Origin: Pseudomonas sp. RSB 5.4
GTDB lineage: Bacteria > Pseudomonadota > Gammaproteobacteria > Pseudomonadales > Pseudomonadaceae
Direction of reading: 5' to 3'
NCBI RefSeq assembly: GCF_037126175.1
Contig: NZ_CP146986.1
Coordinates: forward strand, 5,270,501-5,334,500
Length of the DNA: 64,000 bases
Below, piece by piece: positions 55,193-64,000 of this stretch. A program made the position numbers and the translations under genes. Position 1 is the stretch's first letter. Each line of letters begins with the position of its first letter. The notes below the pieces were generated by a model. The model was not told the DNA's origin. It ran no database searches and saw nothing but the letters and a program-made list of their open reading frames with translations.

Positions 55193-57190
55193 ATGTCGCC
55201 CCGTTCGCAATTCAACAGCCCGGCGCGGCAACGCGGGGCTATCGGGCTGATGGCGGCAGTCACCCTCAGCCTGGCAGTGGTATTGATGTTGCTCGTGGTC
55301 GATACCGGCCGGTTGTACATGGAACAACGCAAGTTGCAGCGGGTGGTGGATAACGCCGCGCTGGAAGCGGTCAGTCGCGGTGGCACCTGCCTGCCCGGTC
55401 TGACGGCCGCGACCTACGCCGGACAAAGCGCCGTGCGTAACGGCTACACAGTCGATGCCAGCGACACCCTTGTTACCACATGCGGCACGCTGGTCACCGC
55501 CGCCACAGGCTTGCGCACCTTCACGGTAGACGCCACTCAAGCCGCCGCCGTGAAAGTCGCCGCCAGCCGCACCGTCATCACCAGCATTGCCGGCGGCGTG
55601 CAGGCGTTGTTCAGCGGGACGCCGGTGAGCCTCAACACGACGCTCAATGCCTCTGCCGTCGCCGCGAAGCCACAGCCGACCGTCGCGCAATTGAACATTC
55701 GCAGCACGCTGGCGAGCGTCAACACGGCTCAGTCGAACATTCTCAATCCGCTGTTTTCATCGCTGCTCGGCGGTAACGTCAACTTGACCGCGCTGGGCTG
55801 GAACGGTTTGCTCAATACCAACGTCAACCTGCTCAGTTACCTCAATCAACTGGCGATCAATCTCAACGTGGCCGCCGGCAATTACACCCAGTTGCTCAAC
55901 ACCCAGGCTACCGTCACACAGCTGATTCAAGCCGCCGCCACCGTGGTGCAACTCAACGGCGCGACCGCCGACGTGATCACCGCACTGGGCCAGCTGCAAA
56001 TTGCCGCGATCAATGCCGCGCCGGTCAAGCTCGGCGACATCCTGCAACTGCAGACCGGTACCACTGCGGCGGGGCTGGATGCCAACCTGCAGTTGCTGCA
56101 ACTGGTGCAGGCCGTGGTGCAACTGGCCAACAGCAACAGCGCGGTGTCCGCCACGGTGCCGATCAGCGTATTGGGGCTGGCGAACGTCACGGTGCGGGTC
56201 AAAGTCATCGAGCCGCCGCAGTTCTCCGCGATCGGTGATCCGGCGCTGGCCAAGGCCAACCCGACGGGACCGAACCGGATTTATGTGCGCACGGCGCAGA
56301 TTCGCACGATGCTGTCGGTGAATCTGCCGGTGCTGTCCGGGGTGACCGGTCTGGTCAATGCGGTACTGGGGCTGGTCGGAACTTTGACCCCGACCCTGAA
56401 TGCTCTGCTGAGCCTCAACCTGGTAGCGACTCTCAATTCGGTCGGCTGTCTGCTAGGTGCCGGTTGCCAACAACTCGACCCGCTGCTATTGCCGTCCCCG
56501 GAAATCGATATCGCCCTGGATGCCGGTGGTGCCATCAGCTACGTCACTGATTACAGCTGCCCGACGGGTACCACGGGCACCAAGAGCCTGACTGCGCACA
56601 CCATCACCTCGATTGCCGATCTGAAGGTTGGCAAGATTGACCCGACCAATGCCTTTTCGTCGTCCGCGGAACCCACCGTTACGCCGCTGCCTCTTGTGGA
56701 TCTGGGCACCGTGACCTGCCACAAGATTCTCGGGATCGGCAGCTGCGACGAGAGCACGCATGTGCAATACGGGGCCGGCGGGATTGCGATCATGGTCAAC
56801 ACCAGCGTGGCTCAGAATACTCAGAACCTGGTGTTTTCCAGCGCGACCCCATTCGCGACGCCGCCCAACCTGAAGCTGCCGCCCAGTGTGATTTCCGCTG
56901 CGCCATCGAGCAACATCGTCAACAGCCTGGCCAGCACGCTGGCGGGGATCAATCTGATTGTTTATCAACCTTTGGGCAGCAACCCCCTGGGTGCCATCGT
57001 TACAGGTGTGGCCAGTCTGATCAGCAGCGTTACTACCATTCTTCAGCCATTGATTACCAACCTGCTCAGCCCGCTGCTCGACCCCTTGCTGAACAACCTG
57101 CTCAATAGCCTGGGCATCAATCTGATGGACGTCGATGTGGGCGCCAACATGACCTGCGGCCAGACCGGCAAAGCCTATCTGGTGATCTAG
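55193..57190 (+). CDS. tadG: Tad pilus protein TadG
   Basis: 665 residues from ATG 55193 with AAGGAG 6 bases upstream. The N-terminus QRGAIGLMAAVTLSLAVVLMLLVVDTGRLY is a Tad-type membrane anchor, followed by QRVVDNAALEAV, typical of TadG/TadE-like proteins. About residues 175-330 form a repetitive Leu/Asn/Gln-rich region (LLNTNVNLLSYLNQLAINLN). The C-terminus returns to similar LL-N repeats. It takes part in Flp pilus assembly at the inner membrane. It is convergent with pprA, both stops sharing the CTAG at 57187-57190. Confidence 0.85.
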   Translation: MSPRSQFNSPARQRGAIGLMAAVTLSLAVVLMLLVVDTGRLYMEQRKLQRVVDNAALEAVSRGGTCLPGLTAATYAGQSAVRNGYTVDASDTLVTTCGTLVTAATGLRTFTVDATQAAAVKVAASRTVITSIAGGVQALFSGTPVSLNTTLNASAVAAKPQPTVAQLNIRSTLASVNTAQSNILNPLFSSLLGGNVNLTALGWNGLLNTNVNLLSYLNQLAINLNVAAGNYTQLLNTQATVTQLIQAAATVVQLNGATADVITALGQLQIAAINAAPVKLGDILQLQTGTTAAGLDANLQLLQLVQAVVQLANSNSAVSATVPISVLGLANVTVRVKVIEPPQFSAIGDPALAKANPTGPNRIYVRTAQIRTMLSVNLPVLSGVTGLVNAVLGLVGTLTPTLNALLSLNLVATLNSVGCLLGAGCQQLDPLLLPSPEIDIALDAGGAISYVTDYSCPTGTTGTKSLTAHTITSIADLKVGKIDPTNAFSSSAEPTVTPLPLVDLGTVTCHKILGIGSCDESTHVQYGAGGIAIMVNTSVAQNTQNLVFSSATPFATPPNLKLPPSVISAAPSSNIVNSLASTLAGINLIVYQPLGSNPLGAIVTGVASLISSVTTILQPLITNLLSPLLDPLLNNLLNSLGINLMDVDVGANMTCGQTGKAYLVI

Positions 57191-59940
57191 GCGTCCGGCG
57201 CCAGTGGCAGCTCGATGCAGAAGCGTGCGCCTTCCACCGAGTTGCGCACGCTCAAATGGCCGCCCATGTTCTCGATGATGCCGTAGCTGACCGACAGACC
57301 CAGCCCGGTGCCGACGCCCACCGGTTTGGTGGTGAAGAACGGTTCGAAAATCCGCTCCAGCAGCCGTGGATCAATGCCACCGCCGTTGTCCTCGACCCAC
57401 AGCCGTACCTTCTGATCATCACGTTCGGCGTAGATCGAGATCCACGGCTTGAACGTCGAATCCTTCTCGCGTTTGCTCAGCAACGCATCGCGGGCATTGA
57501 CCATCAGATTGATCAACACCTGCTCCAGTTGGTCGACAAACCCGCGCACCTGCACCACAAACGCGGTTTCGCTGATGCGCAGATCCACGCCTTTGCCGCG
57601 CATGCCTTCGGCCAGCAGCGACAGCGTGCCCTCGATGGCCGAGGCCGGGTTGAACAGTTGCTGTTCGATCTCCGAACGGCGGCCGAACACGCGCATGTGA
57701 TCCACCACTTTTGCCGCGCGCTCGACCTGCGCATCGATACGATTGAGCTTGTCGGTCAGGTAATCAATCTGCACATCGCCATTGCCCAGGCGCTTGAGCA
57801 CGTTGACGATGGCCATGCGCATCACGTTCAGCGGCTGATTGATTTCGTGCGCCAGTCCCGTGGCCATCTCGCCGAGGGTGGCCATTTTTGCGCTTTGTGT
57901 CAGTTGCTGCTGCGAGCGGCGCACTTCGGTGTTGTCGCGGCCCACGGCCTGTACCTCGATCAACTGTCCGTGTTCGTCGAACACACCGCGATCCGACCAC
58001 ACCCACCATGCATGCTCGCGCCCCGGCAGCTGCAGGCTGATTTCCGCGGTGCTCACCGGCAGCTCCGGGGTCAACAGGGACACGCGATGCTTGAATGCGC
58101 TACGTTGCTCGTCGGACATCCAGCCGCCCAGATCGACCCCCGGCAGATCCTGCGGGGTGCATTCCAGATAATTCGCCAGTGGCCGGTTGCCGAAGGTCAG
58201 GGTCAGATCAGGTCGATACCGGCAGATCATTGCCGGTGAGTCTTCCACCAGAATCCGATAGCGCTCTTCGCTTTGTCTCACTTGTTCGGCGGCTTGCGTC
58301 GCCTCGGTGACGTCCAGCCACAAGCCGACGGCTTCGACCGGCAGGCCGAGATCGTTGCGCAGCAGTCTGGCCTCATCGAGCAGCCAGTGATAAACCCCGC
58401 GACTGTCGCGCAACCGATAACGCGTACTCACCGAGCCCTCGCGCAGCAGTTGGCGGGTGCGCTGGAAATACCCGTCGCGATCTTCGGGGTGAATCATTTC
58501 GACCAGTGCGCTGGCGCTGCAATCGGCCAGGCTCCAACCCAGCAACGGTTGCAGGCTGGCGCTGAAAAAGGCCGGCACCAAAGCCCCCTCGAGGTAGTGC
58601 TGCACGTAAATCACCGCCGGTGAGCTGGCGATCAGGTTGTCCAGCCGTGCGTGCGCCGCGGCGGCGAGTTGCTGCTGGTTCTTGATGTCGCTGATGTCGA
58701 GCATGAAACCGATCAGCCGGCGCTGTTCGCCGTTGCCGCTGGTCTGACCCTGCAGGCGATACCACGTCGAGTTTTGCCCGGCCTCCGGTCGGTTGAGGCG
58801 AACACACAGCGTCAGCGGCTCGCCCTGTTGCTGCAAGGCCTGCAGACGACTGCGCACCTCATCGCGGTCGGCGGGATGCAGCAGCGCCAGCCAGTCTTCG
58901 ACTGCCAGCCGCGAGTTGCTCAACTGCAGGGCGCTGGTCAGTGAGGGGGCCAACTGGATCTCGCTGCCGTCAGCCTGAATTTCCCACCAGCCGGTGCCGA
59001 GCAGCGTCTGCAAGGATTCCAGGCGCTCCAGTTGCAGGTGATGTTGCTGCTCACGCAAACGCCCGAGCAACGGGCCGGCGAGGGCACTGGTCAAGGCCAT
59101 CCAGTCCCGGTCTTTGAGGTACGGCGCGGCCGAATCCAGCGCAAAAAAACCGCACAGCAGCCAGGCCACCACGCCGCGTTCATCACTGTAGGGCACAGCC
59201 AACCCTTCGCCATTGCCGAACACGGCTTGCACCCGCGCATGTTCGTCAAGGCCATGCTGCGCACCGATCCGCTGCGGCGCGCTGCCGCTCAGGCTGTCCA
59301 GTGACGTGCCCAGACGCTGGCCGTCCTCCCAGAGTGTGGGCGCATCGTAGGCGCTGAACTGACGATAGATCTGCCAGCCTTGTGTCTGCTCGTCGAGCAG
59401 CGCCAGACCCAGGCAGGGGATATGCCAGCGCTGGGCGATCAGTTGCAGTTGTTCGCTGACGACCTGCGGCAGGCGACTCAGGCCGCAGATGCGCACCTGC
59501 TCGCTGATTTGTCCGCCGATCAACTGGCTGGCTTCGCGATGACGGGACTGCTGGCGTTCGAGCAACAGGTCGGCGATGTCCAGCAGTTGCATCAGCCAGC
59601 CGTTGCCCGACGGCTGCACCCAGCCACGCAGGTGCAGAATCTGATCGCCGAGACCGGGGAAATCCAGATCGAACATTTGCCCCTGCCAATCTGCCGGGCG
59701 GCCGTGGATCGCCAGTGTGCTGTGTGGCAGCAGGCAGGCACGCAACGGTAACGGCGGCTCATGCGGGGGGTGTTGCGCGAGCAGGTGGCGCAGCGGGCCG
59801 GCCATTTGCAGCACGCCGCCGTCGTCGTCCAGATACACATGCAGGCCGACCGGCGGCGTCCCGAGCGGGTCGGGCAGGTCGAGGGCGGCGGTCGGTGCGC
59901 GCTTGAGCAAACGCCCGAAGAGATTGTCGCCGGCCGTCAA
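57187..59940 (-). CDS. pprA: PprA-like PAS sensor histidine kinase
   Basis: 917 residues from a TTG at 59940 that overlaps the upstream stop (TTGA). No membrane helix is obvious, so it looks cytosolic. A GAF-like N-terminal region and several PAS domains (for example [17 protein letters not shown] and [19 protein letters not shown]) precede the kinase. H-box [12 protein letters not shown] (H698), N-box [10 protein letters not shown] and G-boxes VEDNGGGID and [12 protein letters not shown] are all present. With PprB it would control the Tad pilus genes around it, as shown in P. aeruginosa. Confidence 0.85.
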   Translation of the reverse strand: MTAGDNLFGRLLKRAPTAALDLPDPLGTPPVGLHVYLDDDGGVLQMAGPLRHLLAQHPPHEPPLPLRACLLPHSTLAIHGRPADWQGQMFDLDFPGLGDQILHLRGWVQPSGNGWLMQLLDIADLLLERQQSRHREASQLIGGQISEQVRICGLSRLPQVVSEQLQLIAQRWHIPCLGLALLDEQTQGWQIYRQFSAYDAPTLWEDGQRLGTSLDSLSGSAPQRIGAQHGLDEHARVQAVFGNGEGLAVPYSDERGVVAWLLCGFFALDSAAPYLKDRDWMALTSALAGPLLGRLREQQHHLQLERLESLQTLLGTGWWEIQADGSEIQLAPSLTSALQLSNSRLAVEDWLALLHPADRDEVRSRLQALQQQGEPLTLCVRLNRPEAGQNSTWYRLQGQTSGNGEQRRLIGFMLDISDIKNQQQLAAAAHARLDNLIASSPAVIYVQHYLEGALVPAFFSASLQPLLGWSLADCSASALVEMIHPEDRDGYFQRTRQLLREGSVSTRYRLRDSRGVYHWLLDEARLLRNDLGLPVEAVGLWLDVTEATQAAEQVRQSEERYRILVEDSPAMICRYRPDLTLTFGNRPLANYLECTPQDLPGVDLGGWMSDEQRSAFKHRVSLLTPELPVSTAEISLQLPGREHAWWVWSDRGVFDEHGQLIEVQAVGRDNTEVRRSQQQLTQSAKMATLGEMATGLAHEINQPLNVMRMAIVNVLKRLGNGDVQIDYLTDKLNRIDAQVERAAKVVDHMRVFGRRSEIEQQLFNPASAIEGTLSLLAEGMRGKGVDLRISETAFVVQVRGFVDQLEQVLINLMVNARDALLSKREKDSTFKPWISIYAERDDQKVRLWVEDNGGGIDPRLLERIFEPFFTTKPVGVGTGLGLSVSYGIIENMGGHLSVRNSVEGARFCIELPLAPDA

Positions 59941-60398
59941 AATTGCAGGCTCGAAATGGCGGTCAGATTGGTCGGCAGGTTCGGCACCGTGCCTATCCCC
60001 GGCAGTACCAGAAAGGGGATGACCTGATTCAGCTTGCTGACCGGGTATTTCACCGAGACGGTCAGCGTGCCATTGGGCCCATAGGCACTGCCGGTGTTAT
60101 AGACCGCATTGGTATCGACCCCGATTACCAGATTGAAGGCCGGCGGCACCCAGGACAATTGCTGGGTGAGCGCGGCGTTTGCGGTGTTCACCACCACCGT
60201 TGAATAGTTGGGAGTGTTCGGATCGACCTGTACGCTGCGGCGGATCGCCTCGGATGTGGCTTCGTTGAACGATTGCATCATCACGAATGGCAGGCTGTAG
60301 CTGACCAGACCGTAAAACACCGCAAAAAAGATCACGAATACCAAGGCGAACTCAATCGCCACCGCGCCTTTTTGCGACTTGCGAAAGCCGGTTTTCAT
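59937..60398 (-). CDS. TadE/TadF-like minor pseudopilin
   Basis: 153 residues from ATG 60398. The prepilin-like N-terminus KSQKGAVAIEFALVFVIFF has a Gly-Ala junction and Glu in the mature part, as needed for FppA cleavage. The rest is secreted domain (VVVNTANAALTQQLSWVP, LTVSVKYPVSKLNQVIPFLV). It corresponds in position to P. aeruginosa PA4294. It overlaps pprA by 4 bases and is divergent from fppA. Confidence 0.85.
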   Translation of the reverse strand: MKTGFRKSQKGAVAIEFALVFVIFFAVFYGLVSYSLPFVMMQSFNEATSEAIRRSVQVDPNTPNYSTVVVNTANAALTQQLSWVPPAFNLVIGVDTNAVYNTGSAYGPNGTLTVSVKYPVSKLNQVIPFLVLPGIGTVPNLPTNLTAISSLQF

Positions 60399-60473
60399 GA
60401 GTGCGTCTACCCTGACAGTCACTGCGTAGTATCAGCATAGAATCATTCAGCCAAAACGGACGGTTTTTACCGA

Positions 60474-60944
60474 ATGCTCAGCTTCACCCTTCTTGTCTGG
60501 CTGGCCATGTGTGCCGCCTTCGACGCCCGCCAGCGGCGTATTCCCAACCTTCTGACACTCGGTGCAGGTGCGCTCGCGCTGGGGTATTTGCTGTGGACCG
60601 GCAACACCTGGCTCGGCGCCGATGCGGGGCAGGGTGGTTGGGCTTTTCTGATTGCGCTGGTGCTAACGCTACCGGGGTATTTCATGGGCCGCATGGGGGC
60701 CGGCGATGTGAAATTAATGACAGCACTGGGGCTTGCGACGGACGGTCTGTTCATTCTTGGCGCGTTTATCGGCGCTGGCCTGGCAAGTTTGATCTGGCTG
60801 CTCATAGCGCCAAGACTCTGGCTGCATATGAGTCAACGAGTTAGAGAACATCTTCGTTATCTGGAGCCGGAAAAGTCAAAAAAGCTGCCATTTGCACCGT
60901 TCGTGCTGATCGGTGTATTGCTTTCGATACATTGGATCCATTAG
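60474..60944 (+). CDS. fppA: Prepilin peptidase of the Tad system (A24 family)
   Basis: 156 residues. It is a short A24A-type aspartyl protease with the first Asp in FDARQRRIPNLLT and the second in the MGRMGAGDVKLMTALGL motif (GxGD). It has about four membrane helices. It cleaves the leader of the Flp pilin and of pseudopilins such as the divergent neighbour. No N-methylation domain is present, as expected for this branch. pprB follows on the same strand. Confidence 0.92.
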   Translation: MLSFTLLVWLAMCAAFDARQRRIPNLLTLGAGALALGYLLWTGNTWLGADAGQGGWAFLIALVLTLPGYFMGRMGAGDVKLMTALGLATDGLFILGAFIGAGLASLIWLLIAPRLWLHMSQRVREHLRYLEPEKSKKLPFAPFVLIGVLLSIHWIH

Positions 60945-61070
60945 TCGCCAGATGCCACTAGTCCTATGTACATAGTCGGAAAGTGCGTCTACTTTCAAAT
61001 GAGCAGGTTATACAGCCAAAGTCTGGCAGTACAGGAATGGTCAGCTTTGGCCTACGGCATGGAGTGGCAC

Positions 61071-61859
61071 GTGAACAAGCTTACGTCTGCGATAAAAGTC
61101 CTCGTGGTTGACGATCAGCCCTTGATCGTGGAGGAGTTGTGCGAGTTTCTCGAAAGCAGCGGTTACCGCTGCGTACCCTGTGAATCCAGTCAGCAGGCGA
61201 TCGCGCGCTTCAGTGAAGATGCCGATATCGGCTTGGTGCTGTGCGACCTGCACATGCCGGACATGGATGGCATCGAGCTGGTGCAGGCGTTGCAGCGGAT
61301 CTGCGGCAAGCACCGGGTGTTCGAGGCGATCATGCTCACCGGGCGCGCCGATAAGCAGGACGTGATCAAGGCGTTGCGTGCCGGAATTGCCGATTACTAT
61401 CAGAAGCCGATTGTTTTGACGGAATTGCTCGAGGGCTTGCAGCGTCAGGAGCAGGCTTTGCACGAACGGCATAAAAATGTGCAGTTGGGGCATTTGAATC
61501 AGAAGCTGCAATTTTTGTCCGAGTCGATTGATGACCTTTATCAGGATCTCGATAAGGTTCGGCGCAGTCCGGCGGCGGTGGTTCGTGATGTGATGGGTGG
61601 GGAAGCGCCCGACAGCGAGCAGCAGGAAATGCCGGAGATCTTTCAACAACTGTCGCCACGCCAGCTCGATGTGGCGCGGTTGGTGGGCAAGGGGCAGACC
61701 AATTATCAGATTGCCTGTGAGTTGGGGATTACCGAGAACACAGTGAAGCTTTATGTGTCGCAGGTTTTGCGGTTGACGCATATGCATAACCGGACGCAGT
61801 TGGCGTTGGCGTTGTCTCCCGGTGGGGCGGCTTTGCGGCAGCGGGTGACGGCGCATTGA
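61071..61859 (+). CDS. pprB: PprB-like response regulator
   Basis: 262 residues from GTG 61071, with GGAG 6 bases upstream; an in-frame ATG at 61059 and others upstream are possible. The receiver has KVLVVDDQPL and LVLCDLHMPDMDG (phospho-acceptor D59). After a coiled linker (LGHLNQKLQFLSESIDDL) comes a LuxR-type helix-turn-helix (LSPRQLDVARLVGKGQTNYQ, ITENTVKLYVSQVL). It is the partner of PprA and would activate the Tad pilus and related attachment genes. Confidence 0.88.
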   Translation: MNKLTSAIKVLVVDDQPLIVEELCEFLESSGYRCVPCESSQQAIARFSEDADIGLVLCDLHMPDMDGIELVQALQRICGKHRVFEAIMLTGRADKQDVIKALRAGIADYYQKPIVLTELLEGLQRQEQALHERHKNVQLGHLNQKLQFLSESIDDLYQDLDKVRRSPAAVVRDVMGGEAPDSEQQEMPEIFQQLSPRQLDVARLVGKGQTNYQIACELGITENTVKLYVSQVLRLTHMHNRTQLALALSPGGAALRQRVTAH

Positions 61860-62278
61860 CCTTGGCGGCCTGTGGGCCGACCAGGCTTCGGGTGGTTTGG
61901 GTGTATATCCGTTTTTTTGGTGATGGCGGATTAGGGTTCCGCCCTTACGGCGGGTCACTTTTTCCAGACGCCGAAAAAGTAACCAAAAAGGCTTGCTCCT
62001 GCGTTCGGCCCGCTCGCTGGGGCTCGGGGTTCCTTCGCTCCGGGATCGATCCGGGGGCAGCGCCTACGGTTTGCTTCGCTGCACCTCCTCTCGCTGTGTT
62101 TGGCTGCGCCAAACGGTCGCTGCGCTCCCACCCCCGGATCAATCCCTCCACTCAGCCTTCCGACGTCGCCCGTGGATCAAGATCAAGAGCTGCAGCCGAG
62201 CTTGCGCTCATCCTGGAGTGGGGCGGCTTCGCCGCATGGTGTGTGCGCTTGCTAAATTGTAGGAGCCAGCCTGCTGGC
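61860..62278. repeat. Non-coding block of Pseudomonas-type dispersed repeat with nested hairpins
   Basis: No gene is seen. The block has several short palindromes: CCGCC-cttac-GGCGG, ACTTTTT-N10-AAAAAGT and GTTTGGC-tgc-GCCAAAC. The ACTTTTTCC...GAAAAAGTAACCAAAA text resembles a dispersed repeat I recall from P. fluorescens genomes. One long open frame crosses it but lacks protein-like composition. It ends at a partial GGAGCCAGCCTGCTGGCGATGG palindrome. Confidence 0.6.
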
Positions 62279-62640
62279 GATGGCGGCCTCACAGCCGACC
62301 AGCCTTCACAGGCCACACCCCATCCCATGGTGGGAGCGGGCTTGCTCGCGAAGGCGGTCTGTCAGGCGACGGATCCTTCGCAGATGCACTCAATCCCTGT
62401 GGGAGCCTGGCTTGCCAGCGATGGCGGCCTGACAGCCGACCAGCCTTCACAGACCACACCCCATCCCATTGTGGGAGCGGGCTTGCTCGCAAAGACGTCC
62501 TGACAGGCGACGGATCCTTCGCAGATGTACTCAATCACTGCGGGCTTGCCAGCGAAGGCGACCTGACAGCCGCCCAACCTCCAACAGACCACACCCCATC
62601 CCATTGTAGGATCGAGCCTGCTCGCGATGGCGGTATGGCG
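62279..62640. repeat. Tandem array of about 2.6 REP-containing units of 133-141 bases
   Basis: Units begin at about 62279 (GATGGCGGCCTCACAGCC), 62420 (GATGGCGGCCTGACAGCC) and 62553 (GAAGGCGACCTGACAGCC). Each carries ACCACACCCCATCCCAT and then a REP palindrome: GTGGGAGCGGGCTTGCTCGC in two, and a decayed GTAGGATCGAGCCTGCTCGC in the third. The units also share GGCGACGGATCCTTCGCAGATG. It lies between pprB and the end of the DUF3613 gene, splitting the Tad locus. Confidence 0.85.
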
Positions 62641-62652
62641 GCCAACATCAAA

Positions 62653-62925
62653 TCACTTGTTGGTCTCGATCTTGCCGCCCGCATCCGGGTCGTAGAAATC
62701 CGGAATTTCGTATTTGTACTTTTTCAGCCAGCGCTGCATCGCCAGTTCCCGTTCAGCGGCGGTGGCGGTCTGGTTTTTTTCCGAGGCGGCTTTGTTGCGG
62801 CTTTGCAGCAGCAGCCAGCCTTCGGTTTCCTGTTGCTGCGCGGAGGCCGGGCCGGCGTCGATGGCGAGGGCGCTCAGCGGCAAGCTCAACAAGCTCAGGT
62901 AGCACAGGCCTTTGAGTGCGTTCAT
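62653..62925 (-). CDS. DUF3613 protein of the Tad locus
   Basis: 90 residues (MNALKGLCYLSLLSLPLSAL, a signal peptide ending near AQQQ). A helical middle (SEKNQTATAAERELAMQRWL) is followed by a short tail ending in YEIPDFYDPDAGG. The family occurs in Pseudomonas Tad pilus loci beside tadD (position of PA4298). It is exported, function unknown. It starts 10 bases after the tadD stop. Confidence 0.82.
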   Translation of the reverse strand: MNALKGLCYLSLLSLPLSALAIDAGPASAQQQETEGWLLLQSRNKAASEKNQTATAAERELAMQRWLKKYKYEIPDFYDPDAGGKIETNK

Positions 62926-62935
62926 GGCTGTCTCC

Positions 62936-63658
62936 TTATTTGATTGTCGACGGTTGCGGATCAGCCGCTACCGCCACTTGATTGCCGGTCGCCGGTTTCG
63001 CCGGGATCGGCGTTTTGAGTTTTTCCGCGCGTTCCTGGGCTTCGGTAAATTGCGCCGGGGTCAGTTTGGCGCGGCTGACGATTTCGGCGGCTTGTTGCCA
63101 GTTGTTCTGGTACAGCAGCAATGACACCAGGTTCATCGTTGCCAGTTGATTGTTCTGCTTGAGTTCGATGGCGGTGAGGAATTCGAAGCGGGCGTCTTCG
63201 AGGCGCAGTTGGTTGAGGTAGACCACGCCGAGGTCGTTGCGGATTTTTTCGTCGGTGGGGGCCAGGCGTGCGGCGCGTTGCAGGTGGGCCTGGGCCTGGC
63301 CGTTGTCGCCGCGGGCGGCGTAGAGCTGGCCCAGGCCGTGTTCGGCTTCGGCGGTCAGGCAGCCGCCGAGCAAACCGCGGTACAGCGGCTCGGCTTCGCT
63401 GCGGCCGAGCAGGCGGTAGACCTTGGCTTTGCGCAGGCGCACTTCGCTCAAGTTGTCGGGCATGCTCTGCAGGTTGGCGAGGCTGGCGTGCAGTTTGCCG
63501 TCGTTGGCCAGATCGTCCGCCAGGTTCAGGGACAGCTCCTGTTCAGAGCTCAATTTGCTGCAACTGGACGGTGACAGCATCGCCGTCCACGGCGCCTGGC
63601 CGTCGGTGGCGCAACCGCCGAGCATCAACAGACTTGCCATGACAATCAGTACTTTCAT
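62936..63658 (-). CDS. tadD: Tad pilus assembly lipoprotein TadD (TPR repeats)
   Basis: 240 residues from ATG 63658 with GGAG upstream. A lipoprotein signal (MASLLMLGGCATDG) precedes tetratricopeptide repeats (AEHGLGQLYAARGDNGQAQA, IRNDLGVVYLNQLRLEDARF, ATMNLVSLLLYQNNWQQAAE). TadD proteins are outer-membrane-side lipoproteins needed for Flp pilus assembly. The tadC stop is 23 bases upstream, so they form one operon. Confidence 0.9.
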   Translation of the reverse strand: MKVLIVMASLLMLGGCATDGQAPWTAMLSPSSCSKLSSEQELSLNLADDLANDGKLHASLANLQSMPDNLSEVRLRKAKVYRLLGRSEAEPLYRGLLGGCLTAEAEHGLGQLYAARGDNGQAQAHLQRAARLAPTDEKIRNDLGVVYLNQLRLEDARFEFLTAIELKQNNQLATMNLVSLLLYQNNWQQAAEIVSRAKLTPAQFTEAQERAEKLKTPIPAKPATGNQVAVAADPQPSTIK

Positions 63659-63681
63659 CAAACGCTCTCCATGAGCCCACG

Positions 63682-64000
63682 TCAGTTTGCAAACGCCCTT
63701 GAAATGGCAGTGAAACCAGGACCGGCCAGAACGATCAGCAAGGCCGGAAATAGAAACAGCATCATCACCACCGACATCTTTGCCGACATTTTCGACACGT
63801 ACTCCTGCAGCCGTGTCAGGCGTCGGTCGTCGAGCAATTGCTTGAGCGACAACAGCGATTTCATCGCGCCGCCGCCCTGTTGAATCAGTTGTTGGAGGAT
63901 CACGCAGGTGTCGGTGAATTCGTCCACTGCGAGCATCACGGCGGTCTTGTTGAGTTCCTGGCCGAGCTCCAGGCCCGAGTCGACGCGGCTGAGGATCAGG
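63682..64000 (-). CDS. tadC: TadC inner-membrane platform protein, C-terminal part only
   Basis: The frame is open to the right edge, so about 105 C-terminal residues are visible. They read SRVDSGLELGQELNK, then ILQQLIQQGGGAMKSLLSL, and end with a membrane helix (SVVMMLFLFPALLIVLAGPGF). This is the end of a type II secretion F-domain protein, as in TadB/TadC. The order tadC-tadD-DUF3613 supports TadC. The start lies outside the window. Confidence 0.85.
   Translation of the reverse strand, partial: LILSRVDSGLELGQELNKTAVMLAVDEFTDTCVILQQLIQQGGGAMKSLLSLKQLLDDRRLTRLQEYVSKMSAKMSVVMMLFLFPALLIVLAGPGFTAISRAFAN

Noticed and set aside
61856..62503. 215-codon open frame across the repeat block
   Set aside because: It consists of repeat-derived text and runs through the tandem REP units.
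62279..62640. CRISPR-like spaced repeats
   Set aside because: Units are 133-141 bases with REP palindromes and diverged copies, not short identical repeats with unique spacers; no cas genes.

Overview
The window is chromosomal DNA from a Pseudomonas of the fluorescens type. Gene content and order support this. The run retS-purD-purH-fis-dusB-...-prmA-accC-accB-aroQ-chemoreceptor-gcbA-DUF2333-NUDIX-SUI1-speA follows, as I remember it, the P. aeruginosa PA4856 to PA4839 order. The right end follows the Tad/Flp pilus block with PprA and PprB. Paired inverted copies of the GAGCGGGCTTGCTCGCGA palindrome (REPINs) are typical of the group. I see no rRNA, tRNA, CRISPR array, transposase, integrase or phage gene.

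Layout. (1) 1-1118, minus strand: a DUF2946 fragment and a HigB/HigA-type toxin-antitoxin pair. (2) 1152-9535: a cobalamin (corrin ring) locus in two divergent operons, cobL-cbiD-cobK leftward and cobG-cobH-cobI-cobJ rightward. An unrelated gene of unknown function (P1, 4411-5067) lies in the divergent gap. (3) 9943-26562: an accessory island. It holds two giant tandem genes (2355 and 2324 codons) for multidomain toxin-like proteins. Each has a TcdA/TcdB-type glycosyltransferase head, a papain/YopT-like cysteine protease module, a hydrophobic pore-forming-type segment and about 1000 residues of beta-rich C-terminus. After a marC gene on the other strand come two more members of the P1 family: P2 (24999-25787) and a frameshifted P3 (25841-26562). 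(4) 26593-47587: conserved core genes (retS, purine synthesis, fis-dusB, prmA, fatty-acid acc genes, aroQ, a chemoreceptor, the diguanylate cyclase gcbA, speA). (5) 47818-50834: an orphan type VI secretion trio of short VgrG, DUF4123 adaptor and lipoprotein esterase. (6) 50828-55062: a MATE transporter, a small membrane protein, a MazG-like protein, a CmoM-like methyltransferase and two DUF4136 lipoproteins. (7) 55193-64000: part of the Tad pilus locus with its PprA/PprB two-component system, interrupted by about 800 bases of repeats.

The most interesting part is region 3 plus P1. The two giant proteins keep the glycosyltransferase residues (W, D/R, DxD) and a complete Cys-His-Asp set, in the order seen in lymphostatin-like proteins rather than in clostridial toxins. 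The three small proteins P1, P2 and P3 share motifs with each other and flank the toxin genes. I do not recognise their family. They are candidates for accessory, immunity or co-effector functions. RetS, the global switch of the Gac/Rsm pathway, is encoded next to the island; any regulatory link is inference.

Starts were chosen by Shine-Dalgarno spacing and family length. Several differ from the longest open frame (for example GTG for retS and pprB, TTG for the second toxin and the DUF4123 gene). All functional calls come from reading motifs and context; no database search was run.
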